Of a stretch of 64,000 nucleotides of DNA, positions 1-13,621 are shown piece after piece. The stretch comes from Malurus cyaneus samueli (lineage: Eukaryota > Chordata > Aves > Passeriformes > Maluridae), in the NCBI GenBank assembly GCA_009741485.1, contig CM019219.1, forward strand, positions 2,207,998 to 2,271,997, written 5' to 3'. The notes below the pieces were generated by a model. It was not told where the DNA came from and ran no database searches. It saw only the letters and a program-made list of their open reading frames with translations. Position numbers and translations under genes: made by a program. Each line of letters begins with the position of its first letter. Positions within the stretch are counted from its first letter, which is position 1.

Positions 1-530
1 TTACTAAATGTGCAATAGAAATATGAATGACAAAATGAAATTAAATTAAATGAATGTAAATGAAGCAAATTCAGCTGAAAGCAGGGTTTCAAATCCTGGC
101 TCCTTGGTTGCAAACCTGTCCTTTGACAGAGATAGAAACATGACAAAAAACTTATTTTTTTTCCAAGCAAAGACAGACAATCATAACATCCAGTTCATCA
201 AGAAATGCTGAAGAAATCTCACAAATCTTGAGACAATGTAGATGTAAGGAAATGTTCACCAAAGGGTGACCCCACCAGTTCCTGGGATACATTCAGCAGC
301 CCAAGAGTGATGGACAGGCCATGAACAAAGCAGGACACACCATTCCCTGCTGCACAATTTATCAGATTTCCAGGCAGGACAGCACAGCTGCACGTGGGGC
401 TTCAAAGTGCCCAGTGAAACCAGCACTGGATACCAAAATCCTGGGAAAATCCACAGAAGGCAGTGGCAGACACGTGGATGCTGCAAGGGAAGAGCTGCCG
501 GGGTTGTGTGGCCATCCCAGCAAACAGGAC
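1..530. other. gene-free flank, nothing recognised
   Basis: AT-rich single-copy sequence. I see no exon with homology, no CpG cluster and no RNA gene. It leads directly into the 14-bp tandem repeat. It may be distal 5' flank or first intron of DHX32. Confidence 0.5.
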
Positions 531-1240
531 AAAATTCCAGTGACAAAATTCCAGTTCCAACATTCCAGTGCCAAAATTCCAATATCAACATTCCAATACC
601 AACATTCCAGTGCCAAAATTCCAATATCAACATTCCAGTGCCAACATTCCAATGCCAAAATTCCAATGTCAGCGTTCCAATACCAAAATTCCAATTTTAA
701 CGTTCCAATACCAACATTACAATATCATCATTCCAAAGCCAAAATTCCAATGCCAACATTCCAGTGCCAAAACTCAAGTACCAAAAATCCAATGCCAGCA
801 TTCCAATACCCACATTCCCGTGCCAGCATTCCAATACCAACATTCCCATACCAACATTCCAATGTCAAAATTTCAATGCCAGCATTCCAATGCCAAAATT
901 CCATTGCCAAAATTCCAATGCCAAAAATCCAATACCAAAATTCCAATGCCAAAATTCCATAGCCAAAATTCATGCCAGAATTCCAATGCCAACATTCCAA
1001 TGCCAAAATTCCAATGCCAACATTCTGGTGCCAAAATTCAAGTACCCAAAATTCCAATGCTAAAATTCCAATACCAACATTCCCATACCAAAATTCCATT
1101 GCCAAAATTCCAATGCCAAAAATCCAATACCAAAATTCCAATGCCAAAATTTCACTACCAAAGTTCGAATGCCAAAAACCCGGTACCAACATTCCAATAC
1201 CAACATTCCAATGCCAAAATTCCAGTACGGAATTCCAAGC
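531..1240 (+). repeat. 14-bp minisatellite, about 50 copies
   Basis: Tandem array of a 14-bp unit of the form TTCCAATGCCAAAA. Recurrent variants change AATG to AGTG, AATA or AATAT and AAAA to AACA. The top strand is poor in G. Because 14 is not a multiple of 3 and the unit has few stop words, long open frames appear in several frames on both strands, reading as low-complexity peptides such as IPMPKFQCQHSNAK. These frames are a by-product of the array, not genes. The array ends near the word GGAATTCCAAGCC. Confidence 0.93.
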
Positions 1241-1347
1241 CACAGTAAGGAGAAACAACTTCTGAGGATGGCCAGAGCCTGGGGAAGAAAAAGCCAAGAG
1301 AGTTAACAAAACTCTTCAGCAGGAATTTGGGTGTTCAGCACAGGCTA

Positions 1348-1406
1348 GAACAATTTTAATTGGAGGCCAAGAACAATTTTAATTGGAGGCCAAGAACAAT
1401 TTTAAT
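1348..1406 (+). repeat. 23-bp direct repeat, 2.5 copies
   Basis: The 23-bp unit beginning GAACAATTTTAATTGGAGG occurs twice in full (1348-1370 and 1371-1393) and then partly (1394-1406). The copies are identical, so the duplication is recent. Confidence 0.9.
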
Positions 1407-3823
1407 TTTATCACCTCTCATCCATCCTGAGCTCGGGATTGCCAACCCTTGGGGCCAAATCGGTGCCAAACAATGCAGCCATCAGCACACGGGGGTTTTT
1501 ATGGGTTTTTAGCTCCAGAGGAAATGCTGCTGAATCCCAAAAGAACCCTTTGAGCTGAAGTTCTGTGATTCCTGGGCTGAACCCCCAGGATGGAAGTTTG
1601 GTAACAGCCTAGAAATTAAAGGTGTAATTACCCACTACAGAACCTGGGACTGAAGTGTCATTATTTGGATGATGATTTCTGGTCTGCAGAAAATTCCTGA
1701 AATTCTGTAGAGGAAAATCTGCCTGATGCAGATTGATTTAATTCAGAGCTGCTCTTCCTTCAGCTTTGTGGTTTTACCCAAGGTTGCTGCACACCCAGCA
1801 CACCAAACTCACCTGCCAGAGCAGCTGAACTGCAGCTCTTTAATCCCTCAGTGAAAGGGATTTAAAACCTGACCTACAACAAGCAGAAGCTGCCATTTGA
1901 CTGCATTTTGGGTTTTCAGTGAAAATGGCATAATTCCCCTTGCAGGCTCCGAGGGAAGATCGTCAGTAGGACGCAGAGCAGAGTGAACAGTGAGGTACAG
2001 AGATCTTTGCTTTTGAACACAGAGAAATGGGTTTTTTTCCCCAAATGCACATGAAGGGGAGAGGTCTGACCCAGGAAAGTGCCTGCTGATTGCCTGGGGA
2101 AGTCTGAAAGAGTTTGGCTCAGGACAGACATGTTTAAATCAAGGTAATGATTCTGTTTGATTTCCCTCTTTGCAAATCTAAGAATAACTGTGTGGATTAG
2201 TGAAGGGAAAAAATATCATTTTTGGTTAGAGCCAAGTCCCTCCAGACCCTCAGGACATAAAGAACACTCAGAGCAGAAGTCTCCTCTCTTTAAATTTGTT
2301 TGTGTGGTATGTGGTCTCTCTATATCACAATAAATGCAAAATCAATTCTCACTATTCCTGTCTTTTCCACTTCCTTTATTCCCTTCCTTTATGCCTCGAT
2401 ATGGAGGCCTGCAGAGAAAGTTTTAGATAAAACTTGCAAACACAACAGCTAAGCCTGATCTAAAAGAAGATAGAGCGATAATTGAATTTTGGAGGCACAA
2501 TAGCATCTCACTGATGGCATTTCAACATTGTAACAGCAATTATAATGTAAATGAAATTTACAGAACATTGTGTAGCACGATTATTAAAACATTTAAACAC
2601 CATAATAAAGCTATTTAACACTTCTAAATCTGTTCTTTCAGACCAGGACATTTTCTTACCCTCCTTGAATTGTTTTTTAAAAAAAGCCTCTACATTATAA
2701 CAGCTGATGGAATTGTTCTCCATTCATTTCTTCTCCTATAGAAAGCAAAGCACAAAGCATTTTTTCCCAAAAAATAGTTGGACACATTCACTTTATTTAC
2801 ACAGCATTAAGTCACTGCTGTGGATGATTAATCTTCGTGTTTAATAATACAATGCTCTGATACTTAGTTTTGCTTTGCTTACTCTGACAACAGAACCCCA
2901 ATTCTCAGTTTGCTGTTTCATGTGACAGATTATTCAAAGTTCTGTAAGATCTGAGATCATTATTATGATCAAATATTTCAGATATGGCCTCAGAAAGGCT
3001 TCCAGAGCCTGCCTTAAAAATACCTTTTAAAGGAAACAAAACAGGATCAAATTAGGTATTTGTATCCTTTTAGCTGTCAGTTATTTTTAACTTCTTTTTA
3101 CAAAAAAAAAAAAAACACAGATCTTATGTTTGGATTTTACATTTTTATGGTTCTTTGTATTTATCAACCAAGGAAATATTTTTTCAGGTAAATACCAGCA
3201 CTGGAATGGCTCCAGGATCGTGTGGAGAGGCCCCAAACAGCCACACCACGGATGGACAGGGGAAACAAGGACAAGGAAGGCTCAAAAAAAATGAGCTGCA
3301 AAACCAAAATACAGAGAACAAACCTAGAGGCAAGGGCAAAACAAAAGATAAGAACAGAACAACCGAGCACAGCTGCTGCAAAAAATTACTTGCAAGGAGG
3401 ATGAAAAGGAAAGGGGATACAGGAGGGAGAGAAAAGGAAGGGAAGGAGAATAAATCACTCCAACTTGTGTCAAGTTGAAGTTTTAGGTTTCACTGTGCTA
3501 TTTCCCTGGAAAAGTTTGCATTTCCACTGCAAATGATTGATCAGAAAGAGGGAGCAGGGCAAAATCCCAACCCGAAAGTGGGGCTGTAAATGAAAATAAC
3601 AGACAGATTGTGGAAAAATAAATACAGCGATGGAGAAGAGGAAGAAAAGGTGATGGAGAGATTCTTCTCCTGGATGCACAGCAAAAGGAGGGTGGAAATC
3701 ACCTTGGGTGATGGGAAATTCTGATTTGCTGTAAGGAAACAATTGATTTTACCATGAAGGGGAAAAAATTGAACTGGAAAATAGAGAAGCTGTGTAAAGC
3801 TTCAAAATTCAGCTGAGCACTTC
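1407..3823. other. gene-free stretch, no recognisable element
   Basis: AT-rich, with short A or T runs such as the A run near 3102-3114. Open frames here are short and their translations match no family I know. Composition and lack of paired splice sites suggest intron or intergenic DNA. Confidence 0.5.
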
Positions 3824-4107
3824 TTCTAACAAGAAGTGAATCTTTTAGCCAGAGAAATTAAAAATGTTTTTCCCTTGGAAATCTCCATAGTTGAGTGTAA
3901 TTTCTAACAAGAAGTGAATCTTTTAGCAGGAGAAACTAAAAATGTTTTTCCCTTGGAAATCTCCAGTTTGGTATAATCTTTAACAAGAAGTGAATCTTTT
4001 AGCAGGAGAGACTTAAAATGTTTTTCCCTTGGAAATCTCCATAGTTGGGTGTAATTTCTAACAAGAAGTGAATCTTTTAGCAGGAGAGATTAAAAATGTT
4101 TTTCCCT
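3824..4107 (+). repeat. tandem repeat of about 78 bp, 3.7 copies
   Basis: Copies start near 3824, 3902, 3978 and 4056. Each has TAACAAGAAGTGAATCTTTT, then an AAAATGTTTTTCCC core and GGAAATCTCC. The third copy starts 76 bp after the second because of a small deletion, and the fourth is cut after the TTTTTCCCT word. Substitutions are few, so the array is fairly young. Confidence 0.9.
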
Positions 4108-7100
4108 CCGTTTCACACAAGAGATCTGACCTTTGGCAGGAAATGTGATGATGAGATGAAAACAATGAAGCTGGGAAGGTGAAGGTCACCTTTTTGTCTT
4201 TGGAAATAAACTCTTGGTGTATGATCTGAGCTGCAGGGTGCTAACACCTTTATTTCCAGAGTGGAAGGCAGTGAATAAATGATGAGTCCATTGGTGGAGA
4301 CATTCACCAATTAACCAGCAGCAGCTGTTTGTCTCCTTTTCTTAGGGTACAATTGATTAAAATTGCATGCTTCATTTCAGCAGAATTCTCTTGAACGTCA
4401 CCAAAGGGGGAGAGAAAACTTCTCTGATTTATGGAAGGTTTTTGCAGCCGAATACAAATTAGCAACTTAGTCTGCTCTGTTGTTTACAACGTGCAGGCGT
4501 GATTCAACAGAGCAGAGTTAAAATATTTGGGGTGTCAATCAGACAGAACTAAAAAAAACCTAGTTGGTGCAAGAAGTTATTTCAGGATTAAGTAATCCTT
4601 CCTTTTTTACTTATTTCATGTGTGTGCTCATACACAGATACACCGAGGAGATTTCATATGAGGAAAGTTATTCAAGAAATTTCTGCTTTGTGCTGGTGAA
4701 ATAGAAAAGCCCAAGTGCAGTTTAAAAGTGTCCAAAGAGGGATCAAAACCCTGTGACTGAGGACTGCAGTGATGAAGAACACAGCAGAAACAAGGTGTGC
4801 CTTGGAACAGGGGTAATTAATCTCTGTAATAATTTACCTCCCACTGCAGTGGATCCTCCACTGTTGTTCCACTTCAGCCATGAGGAAGAATTTGGAAAGG
4901 AAATTCTGGTTTAGGTTATGGCACGGATGAGATGCTGCCTGGGTAAATGTCCAGTAATACTTCTCAGCTAAAAAAATCATTTTAACCAAGCTCTGATTCC
5001 TTGAGAAGCTGAAGCTTTGTAACAAATGCATGAAGAAATAAATCTCAGCTTTGCAAGCTCTGCTTCAAAACAAATGGATCTATTTAAGCTTCCCTTATTG
5101 CATCTCAGTCTCAAATATTCCATCCAACTCCATCAGTTTAAAGCATCTATAAAAACATATATTCACATTTTAGGAGAGCTTTCCTTCACCGTGGGGAAAA
5201 AAAACCTGCAATTCCAGCTTGGAAACCAAATGAAAAAGGCTCCTGGTAAAAAATCGAATTCCTGAAGCCATTGCAGGTGTTATCTAAAAATCTGCAAAAT
5301 CAGAACTCCTGACAAACTTGAGGATGAGTTGTTGGTTCCAAGAAGATGTGACTCAAGCCCAAAAATGTCTATTGGGGGGAAAAAAGGCATTTATTATTAT
5401 TTTCATTGTTAATGATTTTTAAATGCTGAACATTCCCCCAACAGAAGTTACTCTGGGTTTAAGAAATCTCTTCCTATAGTTGGTCTCATCCCTCCAAAAG
5501 CCATTTTTAACAACTTCAGAAGTTGTTAAAAACTTATTCAAGGCAAAATATTCACTGACCAATGGCTCAGACACCTGAGAAAAATGCAAATATATTCTCA
5601 GTAAAAAATTCTAAGAACACACATGTCTGGGTTTCCATTGATAGAAACTTTCCTGAGATCATAATTAAATTCTTCCTAAATCCAGAAGGCCTGAGATAAT
5701 CCACATAAAAGTACACAGATGCTCCTCCACCTGCTTACCTTGAACAACCAGCACTGGGCTGAGGAAAAAAAGGCTTTAAAAATCATTGAGAAAAAAAAAA
5801 AAAAGGAAATCAAGTAATATTGTAGTCATAATTTAAGAAATTATATCAGGGAGCACTCTAGAGACTTTTATAACTATAATTTAATCTACAGAATAACTTT
5901 AGTCCATGTTAGTTAACCTGAGTATTAAAGTAAAATTATACATTTTCCCTCATGTCTGCTCAGAAAAAGCATTTCTTAAATATTTTTAAAAAATTTAAAC
6001 CTATATAAGAAGGCCTTAATTAATGATTTCATTATAATTGAAAATCTGTGCTATTTTGCCAGTAGGGAACATAGGGATAACTGGATTATAAATGATGGAT
6101 CCTTTAATCCATGTCCATAGGACACTCTTGGCTCACAACCTGTAGCACATCCCTGAAAAGAAAATAAAATTTAAATTGTTCCTTCCAAATCCCCCAACCA
6201 TTTCATCCCCCAGCAAGGGATCAGAGATGTCCCTGCAATTTTTCCCAAACATTTACTTTATCCCTCAAAAGAAAACATCCTCAGGTTGTGCGTGGCTGCT
6301 CCATCTGTCAGAGTTGGGCAAAACCAAAATATTCCAGCCTTCCTTGGAACACCAGGATTGTTTGAAATAGAATCAATGGAGAGAAGAATTTCCATGCCAC
6401 ATCTCTGCTTTGCCAATTGGAACAGAGATTTTCTGTTTTTTCTCATGTCCCCAACCAGAGAGATTTCAAGTTGGCCCACACAGGAAAAATCTCATTTGTA
6501 ACATCCTTAATGAGCTGTGAGTTGGGGGTTCTCATAGGAAAAATGGCATTTGGAGACAAGAAAAGCCATTTTCACAATAAAAAACTCATCTGCACCATGT
6601 GGGTAAGGGAATATCTGAATTTTAGACACCTTTGGAAAACCAACGTGTTTTTATTTGCACGTCACCTACAAATTTGAATAGTAAAATACTTCTAATACTC
6701 TATCAAAAATGAACAGGTTTTATCTCAAAGTGAATATTACTGAAATATTTACAATGATTCTGAAGTTCAGCAGGGTATTCCTGCTATTTAAAAAAATACT
6801 CGTTTAAAAGCATTGCATTTATTAGAATTTGTTGTAACTTTTCGATGCTTTTGAATGCTGGGTATAATCAAAGGGGGATTTAGGGAATATGAAGAAGAGG
6901 ATAAATCCCAAGGAATGCTGGCACTAAAACAGTCTAATCCTGCCACCTAGTGACAACCTTCCCAAGAAATATTACTGCATTTCCCTGGAAAACGCATTTT
7001 TCTGCAGGAGAACAATGGAAGTTTGGAGCCTTGATAACCAAACTCTGAATTTGAAACACCTCCTCCTGTTTAATGCAAAGGAAAGGGAAACAGGAATTAT

Positions 7101-10100
7101 TTGGGACAGTACCTAAAAAGTGAATTATTTAAGCACATAGGAAGCGTAGGGGGTTTTTTTGGTACAAGTAACCCTGGAGTTGTCAAGAGCTTCTTGGGGA
7201 GAACAAACCTGATTTAATTTTATAATTTACTTTGGAAATAAAAATTTTCATCGAGTATTCAGCATTTCAATCACTACCCAATTTAAATTTTTTTTAATCA
7301 TGTATTTATTATTGTAAGAGATCTCAAGTTTCATTCCCATGATCATAAAGCCCTTCCTAACACATTACTATAGGTTCTAAGGCTGCAGTTGGCTTTAGCA
7401 CTACAAAAGGAAAATCAAAGCTTTCTTTCTGGCACCTTTCAAAGTTAAGGTGAAATAAAAGGTGGAATTGTCTGAGAAGAAACAATGAGAATGAGGAAAA
7501 AGATAATAAAGAAGGTATTTTTCTTAATCAACATGTACAATTATTTCTGCTTTCTTTCAGAAGTGAACAGAAATTTAAGGTCAAGGGATCACTCATTATC
7601 TAACATTTATTCTTCTGCTTGCAGCTGAAAACTGTAATAAAGTTTGATCCCCAAAGTTGACACAAAGGGCTACTCTACCTTGAGAAAATAAACTGCATTT
7701 CCATAATTTTTTTTAACCACACACATCACAGATGCAACAGAAACATTTTCAGAGAGAAAATCTGGCTTGATTCCTATCAATGGCAAAACTCCTGGTAAAT
7801 TCAAAGGCCACACATTTAATTCTGCACCTGCATTGAAGGAGACACTCATCCTAAAGATTATTTGCACATCCAACATCAGGGAGGGCTGGAACTGGCACAG
7901 CAGAGCCCTGCAGATCACTGTGAGGCTGATGCTTTGCTGGAATAATGATTGTAGGGAAAACATAAAAAAAATGGAGGCTGACTTCACTTCTGTCTGCGAC
8001 AAAACTCCCACTGACCTGGGCAGGAGTGTGATATTGTAATAAAAAACTGTCCAAAGCCTCAGTGTGGGGTTTTCTGGGTGGATGATCAGTGTGATAACAG
8101 GGCTGTGGTGGAGCCCAGCAGTGACAGAGCCCCAGTGCATAGAGGGACACTGAGCCAGGGCAGTGTCACACAGAAAATCCCTGATGGCCCAGCAAACCAA
8201 ACTGTTATTTCAGAGCACTCAGATCCCTGCCAGTTCCCAGTGACCAGGGCAGAGCAGCTCTGTCATCAGCAGCTCAGTTCAAACAGCAAAGGCAAAAAAA
8301 TTGTCCAGCCCCAGCAAGCAAAGCCCATCCTTCCTAAAGGCAAAGTTCTCACCATTTTGCCCCTGATTTTATTTTCAGGATTTGTTTATCAGAAACGTCC
8401 ATAATGTGCAACATTTTCACATCTCATGCTCCATTAAATAAGTTGTTAAATTACAAGATCTTTGAAAGTTAGTGTGGATAAACAACCACTGCTAGATGAA
8501 CCTTGTGGGTCCCTTCCAGCTTAGCATATTTTGTGATTCTGAAATAAACAAAAACCTTTAGAACATGAGACAAATCAATAGAAGTTGTACTTACAATAAA
8601 GCAGCCACAGAATACTTTTTTGATGTGAAAAGAAATAAACTAGATTAACTTTATGCATGGTTTTCCACTGTGCAGGTTCTAAAGCATTAGGAATCCACAC
8701 CCACAGAGAAAGGAATAAACCTCAGCACAGGAAAAGCCAGACACCTGTGCCATAAAAACCCTTGGGGGTGTGTGTGTAATATATTTTATTGGGCAAATAT
8801 AAAAAGCAGCAGCATCAATCAAACCCTAAAGAGGCATTTGGAAGAGCTCAGAATACAGAAAATTAATTCTGGAGTACAGAGGCTCCTCACTCCCCCATCC
8901 ATCAGAGCAGCAATGAACGCTCTCAGAGTTTCACGCCTGCTGCCAAAAGTTGTAAAGAAAACTGAAGCCATGGATTGTCCAAAGCAGGGCAGAGCCCCAG
9001 GCTGCTGACACAGCAGCTGTGCCAGCCCCTGCAGCCGCCTCTGCTGCTGCTGGAAACACCATCTCATTTGGGGTAGGTGCTTTGAATAACCCAAAAACTG
9101 CTCCTCAGAATCCTTGGGATAAACAAAAACTCCCTTTCATCCCCTGCCACAGTCTTTGGGTGACCAAAGCTTTGCCTGCCACTTGCTCCCTTTTCAGCTG
9201 CCCATCACCTGCCTATCACCACCTGTATTTATCTGTGATACCCCACCCTGCTCAGTTCCCATTATCCTCCACACCTTCTTCTTTCACTGCTCAACATCCC
9301 TTCCCTTTATTTCCTCAAAATCCACAAATTCACATTCCAGGCCAGGAAAACATTTCTACCTTCACAGAACAACATCACCACATCACAAACACAGTTCCTA
9401 ATTTGCACCAGGAAACTTCCAGAGAATATTTCCCATCAGTTTTTAGAGCCTGATGAGTCTCCATTCCCTGCACTGCCCCAATTCCAGTTTGTGTTGCTGC
9501 CCCTGCAGACATTTTGGCCCCCACCCAAACTCCGTGTGTCCCACTGCTGTCATCTGGAACAAACTGCACTAATACTGTCTCAGCTGACTCTTCATCTCAT
9601 TTCAATCCACATTCAAAATATCCTTTATTCTCTTCCCTATGAATTATCTTTGTTTCTGCCTCCTCCTGCAGCTCTGCGAAGTGTTAAGTGTATAGCACAC
9701 AAGAATATTGTGCTAATGAACTAAAAACACAAAGCTGGTCTTGCTTTTCTAAACAGCAGAAAGAGAATGGAAAGCACATTGAGATATCCCATTACATTAA
9801 AAAAAAAAAAAACCCTAATAAATTAGAATAAAATTCCATTTAGGCCTCCTATCATCTGTCTTGAGCTGTCTTGGTGTTTCGAGAATGCTTAAATCCATTC
9901 CCTGCAACAGCTCAGGAGAAAATGTGCTTGCAAAAGGCACTCAGAGCTACGAGTTTACTTTTGGTCATTGTTCAAATGAAGAATAAAAACCCAGATCTGA
10001 TGTGGGGCTGAGATTTGTGTAAATGGTGCTCTAACCCAGCTTTACTGCAGGTAATGAAGCACCTGATGGTTTTATTAAATAAATAGAGGTAGTGAATATG

Positions 10101-13100
10101 GTAATACACAAGAAAAACTTGGTCTGAGCTGTCTTTTATTTCCAGCTATGAAAATTAAGGTCATTCAGAGTGTGCTGCACACTAATCCAGCCCGTCCCAG
10201 TCCTTTCCTGGAGCTGAACTGGGGTCGAGGGTCCTGGAACAACATCCCAACCAAGTACATGGCATAAATGTGCACAATTTCTGCTCAATTCCCATAACAT
10301 TCCCTTCCAATACTGGGCAACCAGTGAGCTTAAAGTTGGGTTTTTTTTATATCCTGGGTTGAAACGCTTCGTTCTCCACCAATCCATCACTGGCTGTCAG
10401 AACTTTTAAGAACAGTGATGCAAAAGGAATATTTTACCAGACAGAAGGACCTTAAGTGGAAATTCAAACACAATAGAAGTGTGGCACTGCTGCTGCAGCC
10501 TCTCTCCTGGATGGAAATTCTCTCTTTTAGTTCTAAAGTTTGCTCAATAAACTGTAATTTAGTTACAGTACAAGCAAGGTTAAACGCTGCTGTCTGTAGG
10601 CCAAGGGAGAAGTTAACAGAGTCTTCAAATGAGAGGGGTTTTTTTCACATTTATTTGCTGTCTCTTGGCCAGGCTTCAAGCTTTCATATTCATAGCAGCA
10701 TAAAAAGCAACCAAAACAACAACAAAAAGTCCTGCTGAGCCTATTAAAGTGTCATTTCCAGCAGCGGGGCTCCATAAATCACAGTGCCACTCTCACCTTG
10801 GGTTGTGCCCCTGCAGCCTCTGCAGCTGCTTTGTTCACCCAGGGCACTGGAGTAGTTTTATTCTGCACAAGGAGATGCCAGTCCTGTTCCATGCTCTGCT
10901 CTGATCCCAGGAAACATCTCCCAGGAGGATTTAATCTGCCCAAAAGCAGCTTTCTCTCAATCTCTCTCCTCAGGCTGTGGATGGGGAGCTGCGAGTACAG
11001 GTCCAGCCTGGACTTCTCCTGATCCTGGATACACTCACATCCCTGGAATCCAACAGTTTCACATCAGGGAAAAACATAATCCAGTCCTAGGGAATAAACT
11101 CAGGTGTCTGGACAGGTAAAACACAGCCCTTTCCTCATTGGGAAAATCAAAGTTCAAATTTGATTCCCCGCTCGGTCTGAAGTGCCCAGGAGACATCAAA
11201 ACATGGATCAGCCACACAAGCAGAAAGGAAATCTCAAAATGTGCCAACTTACATCTTTTGGGTTTTTTTTATTTTGAAAGGGAAAATTAGCAAAGCCTTC
11301 AGGATTGAAGTAATTCAAGGTTAGAACAGCCCCTCCATTCCCAGCTGCAGAGATGCTGTTCCACATCCCACAGGATGGGCACTGGAGGGATTTGGCATCA
11401 AAGAGTTTGTGCTGGAAAATGGGGTGGAAAGAGGGACTGCACTTGACAGCATCTGCTGCTTCTCATTTAACAACAATAAACCATAATTCTGCTTTTAAAA
11501 GGCAGGATGTTCTACCTTCATATTTCACAGGCTTTATTCTCTTCATTATAAAGTCAATTTAATCTAAGCCCCTCTAAACAACATTATTGGAGTAAGAAAA
11601 AAAGAAGTGACACTCTTAAATTCCCACTGCTATTGGAAACCATTTCTGCCAAAATGGGGGAAGAAAAATGGAGCAAAGAAAGATATTACAGATCTCAATT
11701 CTTTTAAACTGCACACAGAAATTCCTCCTCCTCTGAAAGATTTAACAGCAAAGCTGCAAGGGTACCTATGTATTAAGAAGTCATTATTAAATATCCAGAG
11801 TATGTTATGTGGTATTTGTTCCTTTCCTAGAATGCATTATCATAAGCTCTTGCACCACAATATATAATTTAAATCAATAGCAAAGTTCTCATTGAAATCT
11901 TTGAAAGCAGCTTATACCTAATTTACTAAAAGCACTCATCGGCAGAGTGTGTCTCTGTTATTTATTAGAATTAATTAAACCCTTCTCTATTTATGTATAT
12001 ATTATATCTTGAGGGCCTGGCTGAAAAGAAAAATGAAGTTTTACAGGGCCCATTTTAGCAGAGATAAATAATGTCAGTCAGTCAACAACCTGGTTTGCAA
12101 AAGTATTAGCATGAAAGAAATATTAGTTTCAAAATATTTCATTTTCAAATAGTAAATGCTCTTCTCGATTTGGTAACATTTAAATTTGCTTTCTTGTAGT
12201 GCAGGCACCAAAAAGGAAAAACAAAAGGAATTGCTGTGGCATGACAATTCAGATTTGTCCAGTGAACCAGGAAATATTGCTGTCCAATTCTCGGTGTTTA
12301 GGAGATGAGCCTGCACTGCAAACGAGGAAATCAGAGAGCACAGGGTGCTACTGCTGCTAAATATGTGAAAAATTAGTAAAATGCAGAATAATAGCAATTC
12401 ATCTGTTTGCTTCATGACATTTGAAGATAAATATTACAAAAAAAAAAACCCCAAAAACAACCTTTATGATGTTTTAAGATAAATTTTACCATAAAAATCC
12501 TTCATGGGATTGCACTTCCAATCCCCTCATGACATTTATGCCTTATGGGGTAATTTGGGGCCTGTTTGAAAGAGGCAGAGATGTCAAAGGCAGGGAGTTT
12601 GCAACAGCAATCAGGAATGGATGGAACACAAAACCAGAGAAATCAGAGAGTGGATCAGAGGCATCCATGAAGGTCAGAGGAAAAATAGGATCCAAATCCA
12701 GCTGAATGACCTAACTGAGCATGAAAACTGAGCATTATCAGCACCCTGGTTCAATAGAACACTTCCCTCTGCAGCTAAAATAAAGAGTCTTATTTAATAT
12801 TTTTTTTGCAGCAGAGCTCAGCCAAGGTTAGGAAACTATTTTGTTACTTTTGAGTTTTCAGAGCTGGAGTTACTTTACATCAGTAATCTTTTTTTCTTCC
12901 ACCATCTCTCAAGGCCATTTCTGGTGCCCTTGAAGGATTAGAATTGGCATCACTCTGGGATTTTTTAATGTATAAAGCATATTTTAACTGTGGCAAAAGC
13001 TGTTAAAGCCTCCCAAGATCTCCTGGCTCATCCACAGAGTTCTCAAAAAGAGTTTTTTTCCTCTGACTCTCTGAAGCTGTGCAAAGAGCACAAAGCTGCT

Positions 13101-13621
13101 GCAGCACCCAGGGGTGCAGCCCTTTGTGCTGGGATTAGCTCCCACATGCCAGCCCTGCAATCACAACAAACCCTGCAGATCCTCCCATTCAGGACAGCCA
13201 CAAAGGTCAGGCTCAGCTGCTCTCCCCCAGTTATTCCCCAGGACAGGAGCAAAACAGGAGCAAACAGGAGCAAACACCGCCACTCATGGATTTAACACCC
13301 AAATGCAAAATTACTCAACTTCTCTTTAAAATATTTTTTGCTTCATCATTGCCATTTGGAAGATTGTGGATGATTTTTTAAAAAAATATCTTTTCTGAAA
13401 GTTCATTGGGGTTATTAAATCACCCCAAGTGGGACAAGCAAACCACAAAGGCAGTTGGATCCCGAGCCTGAACTTTTAAACCCAAAAGCTGCAAAATACC
13501 AATCCTGGAGCAAGGAGAAATGGATTTCCTCAGGTTTAGGGGGCCTGAATGATCAATCAGCACACAAAGGACTCCTTCCATCCCTAATGTGCTTTTGCTG
13601 GGAATAATATATGTAAGGAGA
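4108..13621. other. long gene-free region upstream of first DHX32 exon seen
   Basis: About 9.5 kb in which I recognise no exon, CpG island, tRNA or rRNA. The longest open frames (7670-8200 on the minus strand, 9019-9453 on the plus strand) have no familiar domain and no supporting splice structure. A short CR1-like end lies at 8493-8540. In human the neighbour on this side is FANK1; none of its ankyrin or fibronectin-type exons is visible. The region is either first intron or 5' flank of DHX32. Confidence 0.45.
8493..8540 (+). mobile_element. CR1-like 3' end fragment
   Basis: The segment reads GATGAACCTTGTGGGTCCC, then CTTCCAGC and ends TTTTGTGATTCT. This is the usual 3' tail of avian CR1 LINEs, which end in short ATTCT-type repeats. 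Only about 50 bp survives, so it is an old or severely 5'-truncated copy. Confidence 0.55.

Noticed and set aside
256..1309. Several overlapping open frames up to 226 aa on both strands
   Set aside because: They are made by the 14-bp minisatellite; peptide text is purely periodic and all frames are equally open.
7670..8200. 176-aa minus-strand open frame
   Set aside because: No recognisable domain and composition like the surrounding AT-rich DNA; treated as chance, though a lineage-specific gene cannot be excluded.
9019..9453. 144-aa plus-strand frame starting MPAPAAASAAAG
   Set aside because: Low-complexity Pro/Ser/His text with no homology and no promoter or splice support.
10740..10870. 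Possible minus-strand exon ending CCAAG|GTGAGAG
   Set aside because: A donor-like word alone; the translation matches nothing known and no acceptor pairs with it convincingly.
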